Below are positions 14,154 to 21,077 of a stretch of DNA of 29,377 nt, in pieces. The notes below the pieces were generated by a model. That model saw only the letters and a list, made by a program, of their open reading frames with translations. It did not search any database and had not been told where the DNA came from. The position numbers were made by a program, and so were the translations under genes. Origin of the DNA: JBDHZK01 sp039811865 (GTDB taxonomy: Bacteria > Actinomycetota > Actinomycetes > Propionibacteriales > Propionibacteriaceae); NCBI GenBank assembly GCA_039811865.1, contig JBDHZK010000015.1, positions 1-29,377 on the forward strand, written 5' to 3'. Position 1 is the stretch's first letter; each line of letters begins with the position of its first letter.

Positions 14154-14701
14154 GCGCTGGCGGAGCTGGCCGAGAAAACATCCTCGGCCAGCCCAACGCC
14201 GCTTACCGGGGTGATCGCGGCGAGCCCGACGCGATCGTCCGGGCGGCGCTCGCGGCCGCGTTCGGCGATCCAACCGGCTACCCCAACGCGGTGGCGCAGT
14301 TGTGCGCGACGAGGCTTCTGCTGCCCATTGCGGCCACCGGCGACGACTCTGGGACTGGACCGAATCCAGATCGGCACGCCGAGATGGCGGCCGTGATGCT
14401 CCGAGTGGACGACGCCACGCTGGCCGCACTGGCATTCACCGGCTTGGACGCCATGACCGCGTGGAACCCCGCCGCGCGGCCCATCCCGTGCACGTTGGAT
14501 CAGGTAGCCCAGGCGGCCATCGAGTCCGGGGCCATCGCGCTGATCGATTTCGCCGGCCCGGCACCTCTGGTGATCGAGTACGAGTTGCTGCGCGAGATCG
14601 CCGCGGGCCGGCGCCTCGTCCGCCTGGACGACGGCGGTTTCGCCTGGCTCAGCGCCGCCAGGCCGACGGCGGACGAGGGCACAGCTTCGGCAAAGCTGTG
14701 A
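14150..14701 (+). CDS. SseB-like protein, probable non-ATG start
   Basis: The frame encodes an SseB N-terminal-like domain: ATRLLLPIA, HAEMAAVMLRVDD, LAFTGLDAMTAWNPAARPIP and ALIDFAGPAPLVI. Actinobacterial members sit near infC, as here; the function is unknown. The first standard start in frame is GTG 14291, giving 136 residues. However, the segment before it (GEPDAIVRAALAAAFGDP) matches the expected helix of the family, so translation probably begins earlier. The frame is open from CTG 14150, which overlaps the protease stop (CTGA), giving 183 residues. No ATG, GTG or TTG lies between. The start is therefore uncertain: CTG coupling, or an N-terminally eroded gene. The TGA stop lies within the left arm of repeat copy B. 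Confidence 0.72.
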   Translation: MSAGGAGRENILGQPNAAYRGDRGEPDAIVRAALAAAFGDPTGYPNAVAQLCATRLLLPIAATGDDSGTGPNPDRHAEMAAVMLRVDDATLAALAFTGLDAMTAWNPAARPIPCTLDQVAQAAIESGAIALIDFAGPAPLVIEYELLREIAAGRRLVRLDDGGFAWLSAARPTADEGTASAKL

Positions 14702-14782
14702 AATCGTGCGGCGCTCGCCCTGCCGCGGCAAGCTTCCAGCGGGAGGCGCAGTCGCTTGGAACGAGGCGCCGCACGTTTCCAC
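14698..14782. repeat. 85-bp inverted-repeat element (copy B)
   Basis: Left arm GTGAAATCGTGCGGCG (14698-14713) and right arm CGCCGCACGTTTCCAC (14767-14782) pair with two mismatches and match copy A (7928-8013) closely. Pairing continues inward (CTCG with CGAG) past one bulged base. The interior carries its own potential hairpins (TGCCGCGGCA; TTCCAGCG with CGCTTGGAA). It overlaps the SseB-like stop codon and ends 44 bp before the infC -10. Confidence 0.75.
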
Positions 14783-14825
14783 ACTTCTGGGAGGCGCCGA
14801 TTACCGTGCGCATCGTGTTCCCGGC

Positions 14826-14831
14826 TACAAT
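14826..14831 (+). promoter_or_regulatory. Candidate -10 (TACAAT) of the infC operon
   Basis: TACAAT is close to the sigma-70-type consensus. The best -35 is TTACCG at 14801-14806 (19 bp spacer), which is weak. Transcription from here would give a leader of about 220 nt before infC. Confidence 0.5.
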
Positions 14832-14837
14832 CGCCGG

Positions 14838-15055
14838 GTTGCCCGGGCGTGAGCCAGGGTTCTACGAAGTGGAGGCCTGACCTCCCACCCGCTCGGCTCG
14901 CTGTCGACGGGTCGATTCTTGACGGGACGCCCCGCTGTGGACGCCTCCCGCGGTCAGGGGCTTCCGCACGCGTGGAGCCCTTTTCGCGTTCCAGGCACGT
15001 GCTGGGCCAGCGAACCGCCGAGCCCAGGTGCGAAACCAACTCTTTTGGAGGACCC
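14838..15055 (+). promoter_or_regulatory. Structured infC leader with terminator-like hairpin
   Basis: The leader contains GGGGCTTCC (14957-14965) that pairs with GGAGCCC (14974-14980), 7 bp with one bulged base, followed directly by TTTT (14981-14984). Upstream, CCCC at about 14932 could pair with the same GGGG as an antiterminator. A second hairpin, CCAG-CAC/GTG-CTGG, lies at about 14991-15005. Leader attenuation of infC-rpmI-rplT by L20 or IF3 is known in other bacteria; that it operates here is inference. Confidence 0.45.
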
Positions 15056-15745
15056 ATCAGCACAGAACCGCGCATCAACGAACGCATCCACGTCAACGAG
15101 GTCCGACTGGTCGGCCCGAACGGGGAGCAAGTGGGAATTGTGCGCATCGAGGACGCCATGCGCCTGGCCCGCGAAGCGGATCTGGACCTGGTCGAGGTGG
15201 CCCCGATGGCTCGCCCGCCGGTCGCCAAACTCATGGACTACGGCAAGTTCAAGTACGAAAGCGCCCAGAAGGCCCGCGAGAGCCGGCGCAACCAGACGAA
15301 CACCGTGATCAAGGAGATGAAGCTCCGACCGAAGATCGACAGCCACGACTACGAGACGAAGAAGGGCCACGTCGTCCGCTTCCTCAAGGCCGGCGACAAG
15401 GTCAAGATCACGATCATGTTCCGCGGTCGCGAGCAGAGCCGTCCCGAACTCGGCTTCAACCTTCTCAAGCGGCTTGCCGATGACGTCGCCGTTGATGGCT
15501 TCATCGAGTCGGCGCCCAAGCAGGACGGCCGCAACATGCTCATGGTGCTGGCGCCGACGCGCAAGAAGGCCGAGGCAATGGCCGAGCAGCGCGCGGCGCG
15601 CGACCGTCGGGCCGCGGAGCGGCTGGCCGACGCGGAGGCCGAGCGCACCGATGCCGCCGAGCAGCGGGCCGTCCATGCCGCGGCCCCCGCGACCAAGCGC
15701 CGGCGCGGCCCCGCGGACAACATGGACCCCGACATCGACCTGTGA
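15056..15745 (+). CDS. infC: Translation initiation factor IF-3, apparent ATC start
   Basis: The 229-residue IF-3 binds the 30S subunit and checks start-codon pairing. The N-domain begins STEPRINERIHVNEVRLVG; the linker helix is rich in Lys/Arg (KFKYESAQKARESRRNQ); the C-domain includes KGHVVRFLKAGDKVKITIMF and GREQSRPELG. After about residue 170 there is a charged Ala/Arg/Glu-rich tail ending DNMDPDIDL, as in other actinobacterial IF-3s. No ATG, GTG or TTG stands at the family N-terminus. GGAGG (15047-15051) is followed 4 nt later by ATC, so ATC is the likely start. Rare AUU-class starts let IF-3 repress its own synthesis. An in-frame GTG at 14999 exists but lacks a ribosome binding site. 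Confidence 0.93.
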   Translation: MSTEPRINERIHVNEVRLVGPNGEQVGIVRIEDAMRLAREADLDLVEVAPMARPPVAKLMDYGKFKYESAQKARESRRNQTNTVIKEMKLRPKIDSHDYETKKGHVVRFLKAGDKVKITIMFRGREQSRPELGFNLLKRLADDVAVDGFIESAPKQDGRNMLMVLAPTRKKAEAMAEQRAARDRRAAERLADAEAERTDAAEQRAVHAAAPATKRRRGPADNMDPDIDL

Positions 15746-15773
15746 CCCAGATCAACCAAGAAGGAATACCGAC

Positions 15774-15968
15774 ATGCCCAAGATGAAGCGCCACTCCGGA
15801 GCGAAGAAGCGGTTCAAGGTGACCGGTTCCGGCAAGCTCATGCACGCCTCCGCAGGCAAGCGGCACCTCAACGAGCACAAGTCGTCCCGGCGCACGCGTC
15901 GGCTCAACGTCGACGGCCAGCTGACCGGTGGGGACGCCCGCAAGGCCCGCCGCCTGCTCGGCAAGTGA
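15774..15968 (+). CDS. rpmI: 50S ribosomal protein L35
   Basis: This 64-residue, very basic protein matches bL35: MPKMKRHSGAKKRFKVTGSG, then GKLMHASAGKRHLNEHKS and a C-terminal helix ending ARKARRLLGK. The length is normal. ATG has an AAGGAA ribosome binding site 6-7 nt upstream. It lies 28 bp after infC in the conserved infC-rpmI-rplT order. Confidence 0.97.
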   Translation: MPKMKRHSGAKKRFKVTGSGKLMHASAGKRHLNEHKSSRRTRRLNVDGQLTGGDARKARRLLGK

Positions 15969-15998
15969 CGCTCAACCAGTACTGATCCCTTCGGCCTG

Positions 15999-16017
15999 GC
16001 GCGCCCGATCGGCGCGC
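15999..16017 (+). other. Perfect 7-bp hairpin between rpmI and rplT
   Basis: GCGCGCC-CGATC-GGCGCGC forms an exact 7-bp stem with a 5-nt loop, extendable by G-T wobbles. It lies in the 79-nt rpmI-rplT gap, 30 nt before the rplT start. It could serve in L20 feedback, RNA processing or partial termination; there is no T-run. Confidence 0.5.
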
Positions 16018-16047
16018 TGCCCCCCGACCCACGACAAGGAGTACCCG

Positions 16048-16419
16048 ATGGCACGCGTGAAGCGTTCCGTTAACGCCCAGAAGAAGCGCCGTGAGGTGCT
16101 GGACGCCGCCTCCGGCTACCGCGGCCAGCGGTCCCGGCTGTACCGCAAGGCCAAGGAGCAGTTGCTGCACTCCTACGGCTATGCGTTCCGTGATCGCCGC
16201 AAGCGAAAGGGCGAGTTCCGCGCTCTTTGGATCCAGCGGATCAACGCCGCGGCTCGCGCCGAGGGCATGACCTACAACCGGTTCATCGCCGGGCTGAAGG
16301 CCAGCGGACTCGAGGTCGATCGCAAGATCCTCGCCGACCTGGCCGTGAACGACCCCAAGGCGTTCGCCACCCTCGTCGCCCTGGCCAAGGAGTCGGCACC
16401 CGCCGACGCGGCTGCCTGA
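16048..16419 (+). CDS. rplT: 50S ribosomal protein L20
   Basis: A 123-residue protein matching bL20: MARVKRSVNAQKKRREVL, GYRGQRSRLYRKAKEQLLHSY, FRDRRKRKGEFRALWIQRINAA and AGLKASGLEVDRKILADLAV. It is essential for early 50S assembly and acts in several bacteria as the autogenous repressor of this operon. The ribosome binding site is AAGGAG, 7 nt from the ATG. The C-terminus has a short Ala-rich extension. The downstream methyltransferase starts 4 nt after the stop. Confidence 0.97.
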   Translation: MARVKRSVNAQKKRREVLDAASGYRGQRSRLYRKAKEQLLHSYGYAFRDRRKRKGEFRALWIQRINAAARAEGMTYNRFIAGLKASGLEVDRKILADLAVNDPKAFATLVALAKESAPADAAA

Positions 16420-16423
16420 TCGC

Positions 16424-17218
16424 GTGCCGGCGCTACCACCGCCGGCCTCGCTGGCCCGACTTCGAGCCGCCCGCAAGCTGACGTCCGGAACCGGACGGCG
16501 GGCGGCTCGAGCGTTTCTGGCCGACGGGGCGCAGTGCGTCCGGGAGGCGCTGGCGCTGCCCGGCACCGTGCGCGAGCTGTTCGTCACCACGAGGGGCGCC
16601 AGCGCGCACCCGGAGTTCTTGGGTCTGGGCGTGCCGACCTGGCTGGCGTCCGAGCAGGACGTGCAGAGGCTGACCGACACCGTGACCCCGCAGGGCATCG
16701 TCGCGGTCTGCGCCGCGCTGCCCGAGGTTTCGTTCGATCCGGTCGCAATGGGGTTGGTCCTGATCGCCGCGCAGGTCCGTGATCCCGGCAACGCGGGCGC
16801 GCTGATCCGCTGCGCGGACGCTTTCGGCGCCGACGCCGTCGTCCTCACCACTGGCAGCGTGGACCTCTACAATCCCAAGGTCGTGCGCGCCAGTGTGGGC
16901 AGCCTGTTCCACCTGCCGATCGTCCGGAACGCAGCCTTGGGAAGCGTTGTCGACACCTGTCGGGACGCCGGGTTGAGAGTGCTCGCGGGCGAAGGGACGG
17001 GCGAGGCCCGGCTCGACCGCTTGGGAGCAGAACTGGCCCGCCCGACCGCCTGGCTGTTCGGCAACGAGGCCTGGGGGCTGCCCGCCCGCGACGCGGCCCT
17101 GGCGGACGCGCGCGTCGCCGTCCCGATCTTCGGCCGCGCCGAGAGTCTCAATCTGGCGACCGCTGCCGCAGTGTGCCTCTACGCCAGTGCCACGGCCCAG
17201 CGCGCGATCGTCCGGTGA
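16424..17218 (+). CDS. SpoU/TrmH-family rRNA 2'-O-methyltransferase
   Basis: A 264-residue SPOUT-fold methyltransferase. The N-terminal substrate-binding domain (about 10-100) precedes the knotted catalytic domain, which has all three SpoU motifs: QVRDPGNAGALIRCADAFGA (motif 1, with the catalytic Asn and Arg), FGNEAWGLP (motif 2) and VPIFGRAESLNLATAAAV (motif 3, SAM loop). Members methylate ribose in 23S rRNA or tRNA; the exact site cannot be told, though location behind rplT favours 23S rRNA. The start is GTG, 4 bp after the rplT stop, so it is probably translated from the infC operon mRNA. Confidence 0.92.
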   Translation: MPALPPPASLARLRAARKLTSGTGRRAARAFLADGAQCVREALALPGTVRELFVTTRGASAHPEFLGLGVPTWLASEQDVQRLTDTVTPQGIVAVCAALPEVSFDPVAMGLVLIAAQVRDPGNAGALIRCADAFGADAVVLTTGSVDLYNPKVVRASVGSLFHLPIVRNAALGSVVDTCRDAGLRVLAGEGTGEARLDRLGAELARPTAWLFGNEAWGLPARDAALADARVAVPIFGRAESLNLATAAAVCLYASATAQRAIVR

Positions 17219-17230
17219 GCGTTGCCGGTT

Positions 17231-17265
17231 CGTCCCCCGAGCGTTCGAAGGGACGGCGTCGTTTT
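17231..17265 (+). terminator. Probable intrinsic terminator of the infC-rplT-methyltransferase operon
   Basis: CGTCCC (17231-17236) pairs with GGGACG (17250-17255); inside, CGA pairs with TCG around GCGT. TTTT follows at 17262-17265, 6 nt after the stem. It lies 13 bp after the methyltransferase stop and well before the pheS promoter. The gap before the T-run makes it imperfect. Confidence 0.5.
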
Positions 17266-17363
17266 GTTCCCCGAGACCGTCGATGCAGAAGAGTCAACCG
17301 ACCCGCGATGTGGTGAAGATGCCCACGAACCGTGCTGTCGGAAAACCTGTCGGTGCCACTTCC

Positions 17364-17369
17364 TAGACT
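17364..17369 (+). promoter_or_regulatory. -10 element (TAGACT) for pheST
   Basis: TAGACT lies 34 nt before the pheS ATG. Transcription would start near 17377 and leave a leader of about 27 nt that includes the AGAGGGGAG ribosome binding site. No strong -35 is seen. Confidence 0.45.
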
Positions 17370-17403
17370 GGGCAGCCGAAACGATGCGGCAAGAGGGGAG
17401 CCC

Positions 17404-18513
17404 ATGTCCGGGCCGAATACGAACTACGACCCCGTCCAGGTGGCCACGCTGAGCCCCGAGGCACTGGACGCGATGGTCGCGGACGCCCTCGCGGCCTTTG
17501 CGGCGGCCGGCTCGGTGGCCGAGCTGAAGGCGGCGCGGCTGGCGCACAGTGGCGACCGGTCGCCTCTGGCGTTGGCGAACCGCGAGATCGGGGCCCTGCC
17601 GCCGGCGGCTCGCAAGGACGCCGGGATGCGGCTCGGTCGGGCCCGTCAGGTGGTCGGCCAGGCATTGGCCGAGCGCGCCGAGCAGGTCGACGCCGCAGAG
17701 CTGGCCGCCACGCTCGTGGCCGAGCGCGTGGACGTCACCTTGCCCACCGAACTGACCCCGCTCGGCGCGGTCCACCCGATCACCGCGCTGATGGACCTGA
17801 TGGCCGACGTGTTCGTCGCGATGGGCTGGGAGGTGGCCGAAGGCCCCGAGCTCGAGGCTGAATGGCTCAACTTCGACGCGCTGAACATCGGCCCCGATCA
17901 CCCGGCTCGGGGGACGACCGACACGCTGTTCGTCGCCCCCCTGGAGCGGCACCTGGTGCTGCGCACCCATACGTCGCCGGTGCAGATCCGCTCGCTGCTG
18001 GATCGGCCGTTGCCGGTCTATGTGGTCTGCCCGGGCAAGGTGTACCGAGCCGACGAGTTCGACGCCACGCACGTGCCGGTCTTCCATCAGATCGAGGGTC
18101 TGGTCGTCGACCAGGGCATCTCGATGGCCCACTTGCGCGGCACGCTGGACCACTTCGCCCAGGCGATGTTCGGCGACGTCCGGACTCGGATGCGGCCCAG
18201 TTACTTCCCCTTCACCGAGCCCAGCGCAGAAGTCGACCTGGAGTGTTTCGTGTGCCACGGCGCGTCCGTCGGTAACCCGGACGCGCCCTGCCGCACGTGC
18301 CGCTCGGAAGGCTGGATCGAGTGGGGCGGCTGCGGCATGGTGAACCCGCGCGTCCTGGCCGCGGCCGGCATCGACACCGACGTCTACTCCGGCTTCGCCT
18401 TCGGCATGGGCATCGAGCGCACGTTGATGTTCCGCAACAACGCCGCGGACATGCGAGACATGGTCGAGGGGGACGTCCGGTTCAGCCGGCAACTTGTGGG
18501 AGGAGCGCGATGA
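17404..18513 (+). CDS. pheS: Phenylalanyl-tRNA synthetase alpha subunit
   Basis: A 369-residue class II synthetase catalytic subunit that charges tRNA-Phe as an alpha2-beta2 complex with PheT. The N-terminal coiled-coil region covers about residues 15-95 (Ala/Arg/Glu-rich, including SVAELKAARLAHSGDRSPL). The catalytic domain includes HPITALMDLMADVFVAMGW, the motif-2 region FHQIEG (227-232) and motif 3 GMGIERTLM (334-342). A Cys-x2-Cys pair set (CFVCHG, CRTC) in the 280s may bind zinc. ATG 17404 has an AGAGGGGAG ribosome binding site. The TGA stop overlaps the pheT ATG (ATGA). Confidence 0.97.
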   Translation: MSGPNTNYDPVQVATLSPEALDAMVADALAAFAAAGSVAELKAARLAHSGDRSPLALANREIGALPPAARKDAGMRLGRARQVVGQALAERAEQVDAAELAATLVAERVDVTLPTELTPLGAVHPITALMDLMADVFVAMGWEVAEGPELEAEWLNFDALNIGPDHPARGTTDTLFVAPLERHLVLRTHTSPVQIRSLLDRPLPVYVVCPGKVYRADEFDATHVPVFHQIEGLVVDQGISMAHLRGTLDHFAQAMFGDVRTRMRPSYFPFTEPSAEVDLECFVCHGASVGNPDAPCRTCRSEGWIEWGGCGMVNPRVLAAAGIDTDVYSGFAFGMGIERTLMFRNNAADMRDMVEGDVRFSRQLVGGAR

Positions 18514-21005
18514 GGGCGCCGGTGAGTTGGCTGCGTGAGCGCGCGGCCTTCGCGGACGACCTGGACGGCCGCGGTCTGGCCGAGGTATTGATCCGGGCCG
18601 GGCTCGAGGTCGAAACGGTGGACGCCGTGGGCGCCGATATCGACGGACCGCTGGTCGTCGGGCGCGTTCTCCACTTCGTCGAGGAGCCCCAGAAGAACGG
18701 CAAGACGATCCGCTGGTGCCACGTCGATGTCGGCCGCCACAACGCGCCGATCGGCTTTCGCGGGGTCGTCTGTGGGGCGCGCAACTTCGCCGTCGGCGAT
18801 TTCGTGGTCGTCGCCCTTCCCGGGACGACCCTGCCGGGCGGCTTCGTGATCGGCGCGCGCAAGACCTACGGCCATCTTTCCGACGGCATGATCTGCTCCG
18901 AGCGCGAACTCGACCTCGGGGACGACCACGGCGGCATCCTGATCCTCCCCGCCACCGACGATGCCGGCGTCCCGCTCGTCCCGGGCCAGGACGCGGCCCC
19001 GGTCCTACACCTGCGCGACGACGTCCTCGACATCGCGGTCACCCCCGACATGAGCTACTGCCTGTCGATTCGCGGGTTGGCGCGCGAAGCGGCCCAGGCG
19101 CTGAGCGTGGCCTTCACCGACCCCGTCGACCGGCCTACGCCTGCCGCCAGCGCCGCCGGCTATCCGGTCGTCCTCGAATCCGACGCTTGCCCGCTGTTCG
19201 TGGCAGTCAGTGTGCACGGCGTCGAGGCGTCCCGGCCCACTCCGAGATGGATGTCGCGGCGGCTGCAGTTGGCCGGGATGCGCTCGATCTCGCTTGCCGT
19301 GGACATCACCAACTACGTGATGCTCGAGACCGGTCAGCCGCTGCACGCCTATGACGCGCAGCGCCTGGCCGGACCGATCGTCGTCCGCAACGCCAAGCCG
19401 GGGGAGATCCTCCTCACCCTCGACGGGGTGACGCGGCAACTCGATGCTGCCGACCTGTTGATCACCGACGACTCGGGCCCGATCGGGCTGGCCGGGGTGA
19501 TGGGCGGGGAGTCGACCGAGCTGAACGCTGACACCGTGCGCATCGTGATCGAGGCGGCTCACTTCGACGCCGCCACGATCGGGCGGACGTCGCGGCGCCA
19601 CAAGCTGGGCTCCGAGGCGTCTCGCCGGTTCGAGCGCGGCGTCGACCCGGACGCCGCCTACGCTGCCGCCCACCGGGTGGCCGATCTCCTGGTCGAGCTC
19701 GCCGGCGGCACCATCGTTGCCGCCGAAACGATCGCGGGTGGCGTCCCGATCCAGCCCGAGCAGACCATCGACGCCGACCTGCCTCAGCGCATCCTGGGGA
19801 CGCCGGTCAGCGCCGAGCGGGTGGTCCAGATCCTGCGCTCCAGCGGCGTGAGCGTGGAGACTTCCGGAGCTGAGTTGCGGCTCGTCCCGCCGTCTTGGCG
19901 TCCCGACCTGCGCGACCCCTACGACTACGTGGAGGAGGTCGGGCAGAAGGTCGGATTGGACGCCATCGAGCCCGTGGTCCCGCGGGCGCCGGTGGGTCGC
20001 GGCTTGACCCGCGCCCAGCGCGCCCGCCGGGCCGTCACCAGCGCGGCCGCCGACGCGGGTTTCGTCGAGGTCCTCACCTTCCCGTTCCTTGGTGCGGCGG
20101 ACCTGGACGCGCTGGGCTTGAGCGCCGACGACGATCGTCGAGCGACCGTGACGCTGGCCAATCCGCTCGCCGACACCCAACCGTTGATGCGCACGACGCT
20201 ACTTCCGGGCCTGTTCGGCGCGGTGGGACGCAACGCCAGCCGCGGCAACGACGACCTCGCCCTGTTCGAGGTAGGCAGCGTGTTCGTGGCCACCTCGGAC
20301 GTCCCCGCGCCGATGCCGAGCGTGCTCGAGCGGCCCACCTCCGCCGAACTCGAGGCGTTCGCGCTCGCTTTGCCGAGCCAGTCCAAGCATCTGGCCGCGA
20401 TCGTCACCGGCAACTGGCGACGGGTGGGTTGGCAAGGACCGGCCGACCCCGCGGGCTGGACGCAAGTCCTCGCGCTGGCCGACGCCCTCGCCGGGGCGGT
20501 TGGCGCGCGCCTCACGCGGACCGCCGCGGATCGCGCCCCCTGGCACCCCGGACGATGCGCCGAGCTCGGCGTGGCCGGCACGACCATCGGGTACGCCGGG
20601 GAGCTGCACCCGCAGGTTTGCCGGACGGTCGGCCTGCCCGTCCGAGCCGCCGCGGTCGAGCTGGACCTGGACGCGCTGTTCGCGGTCGCTCCGGGCCCGG
20701 GCTCGATTCGGCTGCTGTCCCCTTGGCCGGTCGCCAAGGAGGACGTCGCCCTGATCGTCGACGCGGACGTCCCCGCGGCGGCGCTGCGGGACGCCCTGGC
20801 GCAGGGCGCCGGGGAGTTGCTCGAGTCGATCGCGTTGTTCGACGTCTACACCGGGCCGCAGGTGGGCGCGGGCAAGAAGTCGCTGGCGTTCGCGCTGCGC
20901 TTCCGCGCTGTCGACCGGACGCTTACCGACGCCGAGGCGGCGGCGGCCCGGGACGCTGCGGTTGCGGTTGCGGTTGCTCGGTTCGGGGCCGTTCAGCGAG
21001 CTTGA
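18510..21005 (+). CDS. pheT: Phenylalanyl-tRNA synthetase beta subunit
   Basis: An 831-residue subunit of normal length. Domain order: N-terminal fold MRAPVSWLRE; OB-fold tRNA-binding domain about 42-155 (GPLVVGRVLHF to DGMICSERELDLG); B3/B4 editing region about 210-380 (RSISLAVDITNYVMLETGQPLHAYDA is a clear signature, here split: RSISLAVDITNYVM, ETGQPLHAYD); B5 about 400-480; catalytic-like core with YDYVEEVGQK; and C-terminal anticodon-binding FDX-ACB domain from about 735 (SPWPVAKEDVALIVD to the end). The ATG overlaps the pheS stop by 4 nt, so the subunits are coupled. It ends 67 bp before argC. Confidence 0.97.
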   Translation: MRAPVSWLRERAAFADDLDGRGLAEVLIRAGLEVETVDAVGADIDGPLVVGRVLHFVEEPQKNGKTIRWCHVDVGRHNAPIGFRGVVCGARNFAVGDFVVVALPGTTLPGGFVIGARKTYGHLSDGMICSERELDLGDDHGGILILPATDDAGVPLVPGQDAAPVLHLRDDVLDIAVTPDMSYCLSIRGLAREAAQALSVAFTDPVDRPTPAASAAGYPVVLESDACPLFVAVSVHGVEASRPTPRWMSRRLQLAGMRSISLAVDITNYVMLETGQPLHAYDAQRLAGPIVVRNAKPGEILLTLDGVTRQLDAADLLITDDSGPIGLAGVMGGESTELNADTVRIVIEAAHFDAATIGRTSRRHKLGSEASRRFERGVDPDAAYAAAHRVADLLVELAGGTIVAAETIAGGVPIQPEQTIDADLPQRILGTPVSAERVVQILRSSGVSVETSGAELRLVPPSWRPDLRDPYDYVEEVGQKVGLDAIEPVVPRAPVGRGLTRAQRARRAVTSAAADAGFVEVLTFPFLGAADLDALGLSADDDRRATVTLANPLADTQPLMRTTLLPGLFGAVGRNASRGNDDLALFEVGSVFVATSDVPAPMPSVLERPTSAELEAFALALPSQSKHLAAIVTGNWRRVGWQGPADPAGWTQVLALADALAGAVGARLTRTAADRAPWHPGRCAELGVAGTTIGYAGELHPQVCRTVGLPVRAAAVELDLDALFAVAPGPGSIRLLSPWPVAKEDVALIVDADVPAAALRDALAQGAGELLESIALFDVYTGPQVGAGKKSLAFALRFRAVDRTLTDAEAAAARDAAVAVAVARFGAVQRA

Positions 21006-21037
21006 GGGGCCACCGACACCACACCCCGGAACCCAAT

Positions 21038-21051
21038 CGCATAATCATGCG
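21038..21051 (+). promoter_or_regulatory. ArgR operator, box 1
   Basis: CGCAT-AATC-ATGCG is an exact inverted repeat and fits the GCATA/ATGC half-sites of actinobacterial ArgR boxes. Its centre is 20 bp upstream of that of box 2, about two helical turns, as expected for tandem ARG boxes. Confidence 0.75.
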
Positions 21052-21057
21052 CCCGAT

Positions 21058-21077
21058 GTCATACTTATGCGTATGAC
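21058..21077 (+). promoter_or_regulatory. ArgR operator, box 2, overlapping the argC start
   Basis: GTCATAC-TTATGC-GTATGAC is an exact inverted repeat (21058-21064 with 21071-21077). Its first 14 bases match box 1 at 10 of 14 positions. It covers the -10 (CATACT), the presumed transcript start and the ATG, so a bound ArgR would block initiation. Confidence 0.75.
21060..21065 (+). promoter_or_regulatory. Leaderless -10 hexamer (CATACT) for the arg operon
   Basis: CATACT ends 7 nt before ATG 21073, inside ArgR box 2. There is no ribosome binding site upstream of argC. Confidence 0.5.

Noticed and set aside
17219..17403. A T-box or Phe-codon attenuator before pheS
   Set aside because: No T-box sequence and no Phe-rich leader peptide seen; the mapped -10 leaves only about 27 nt of leader.
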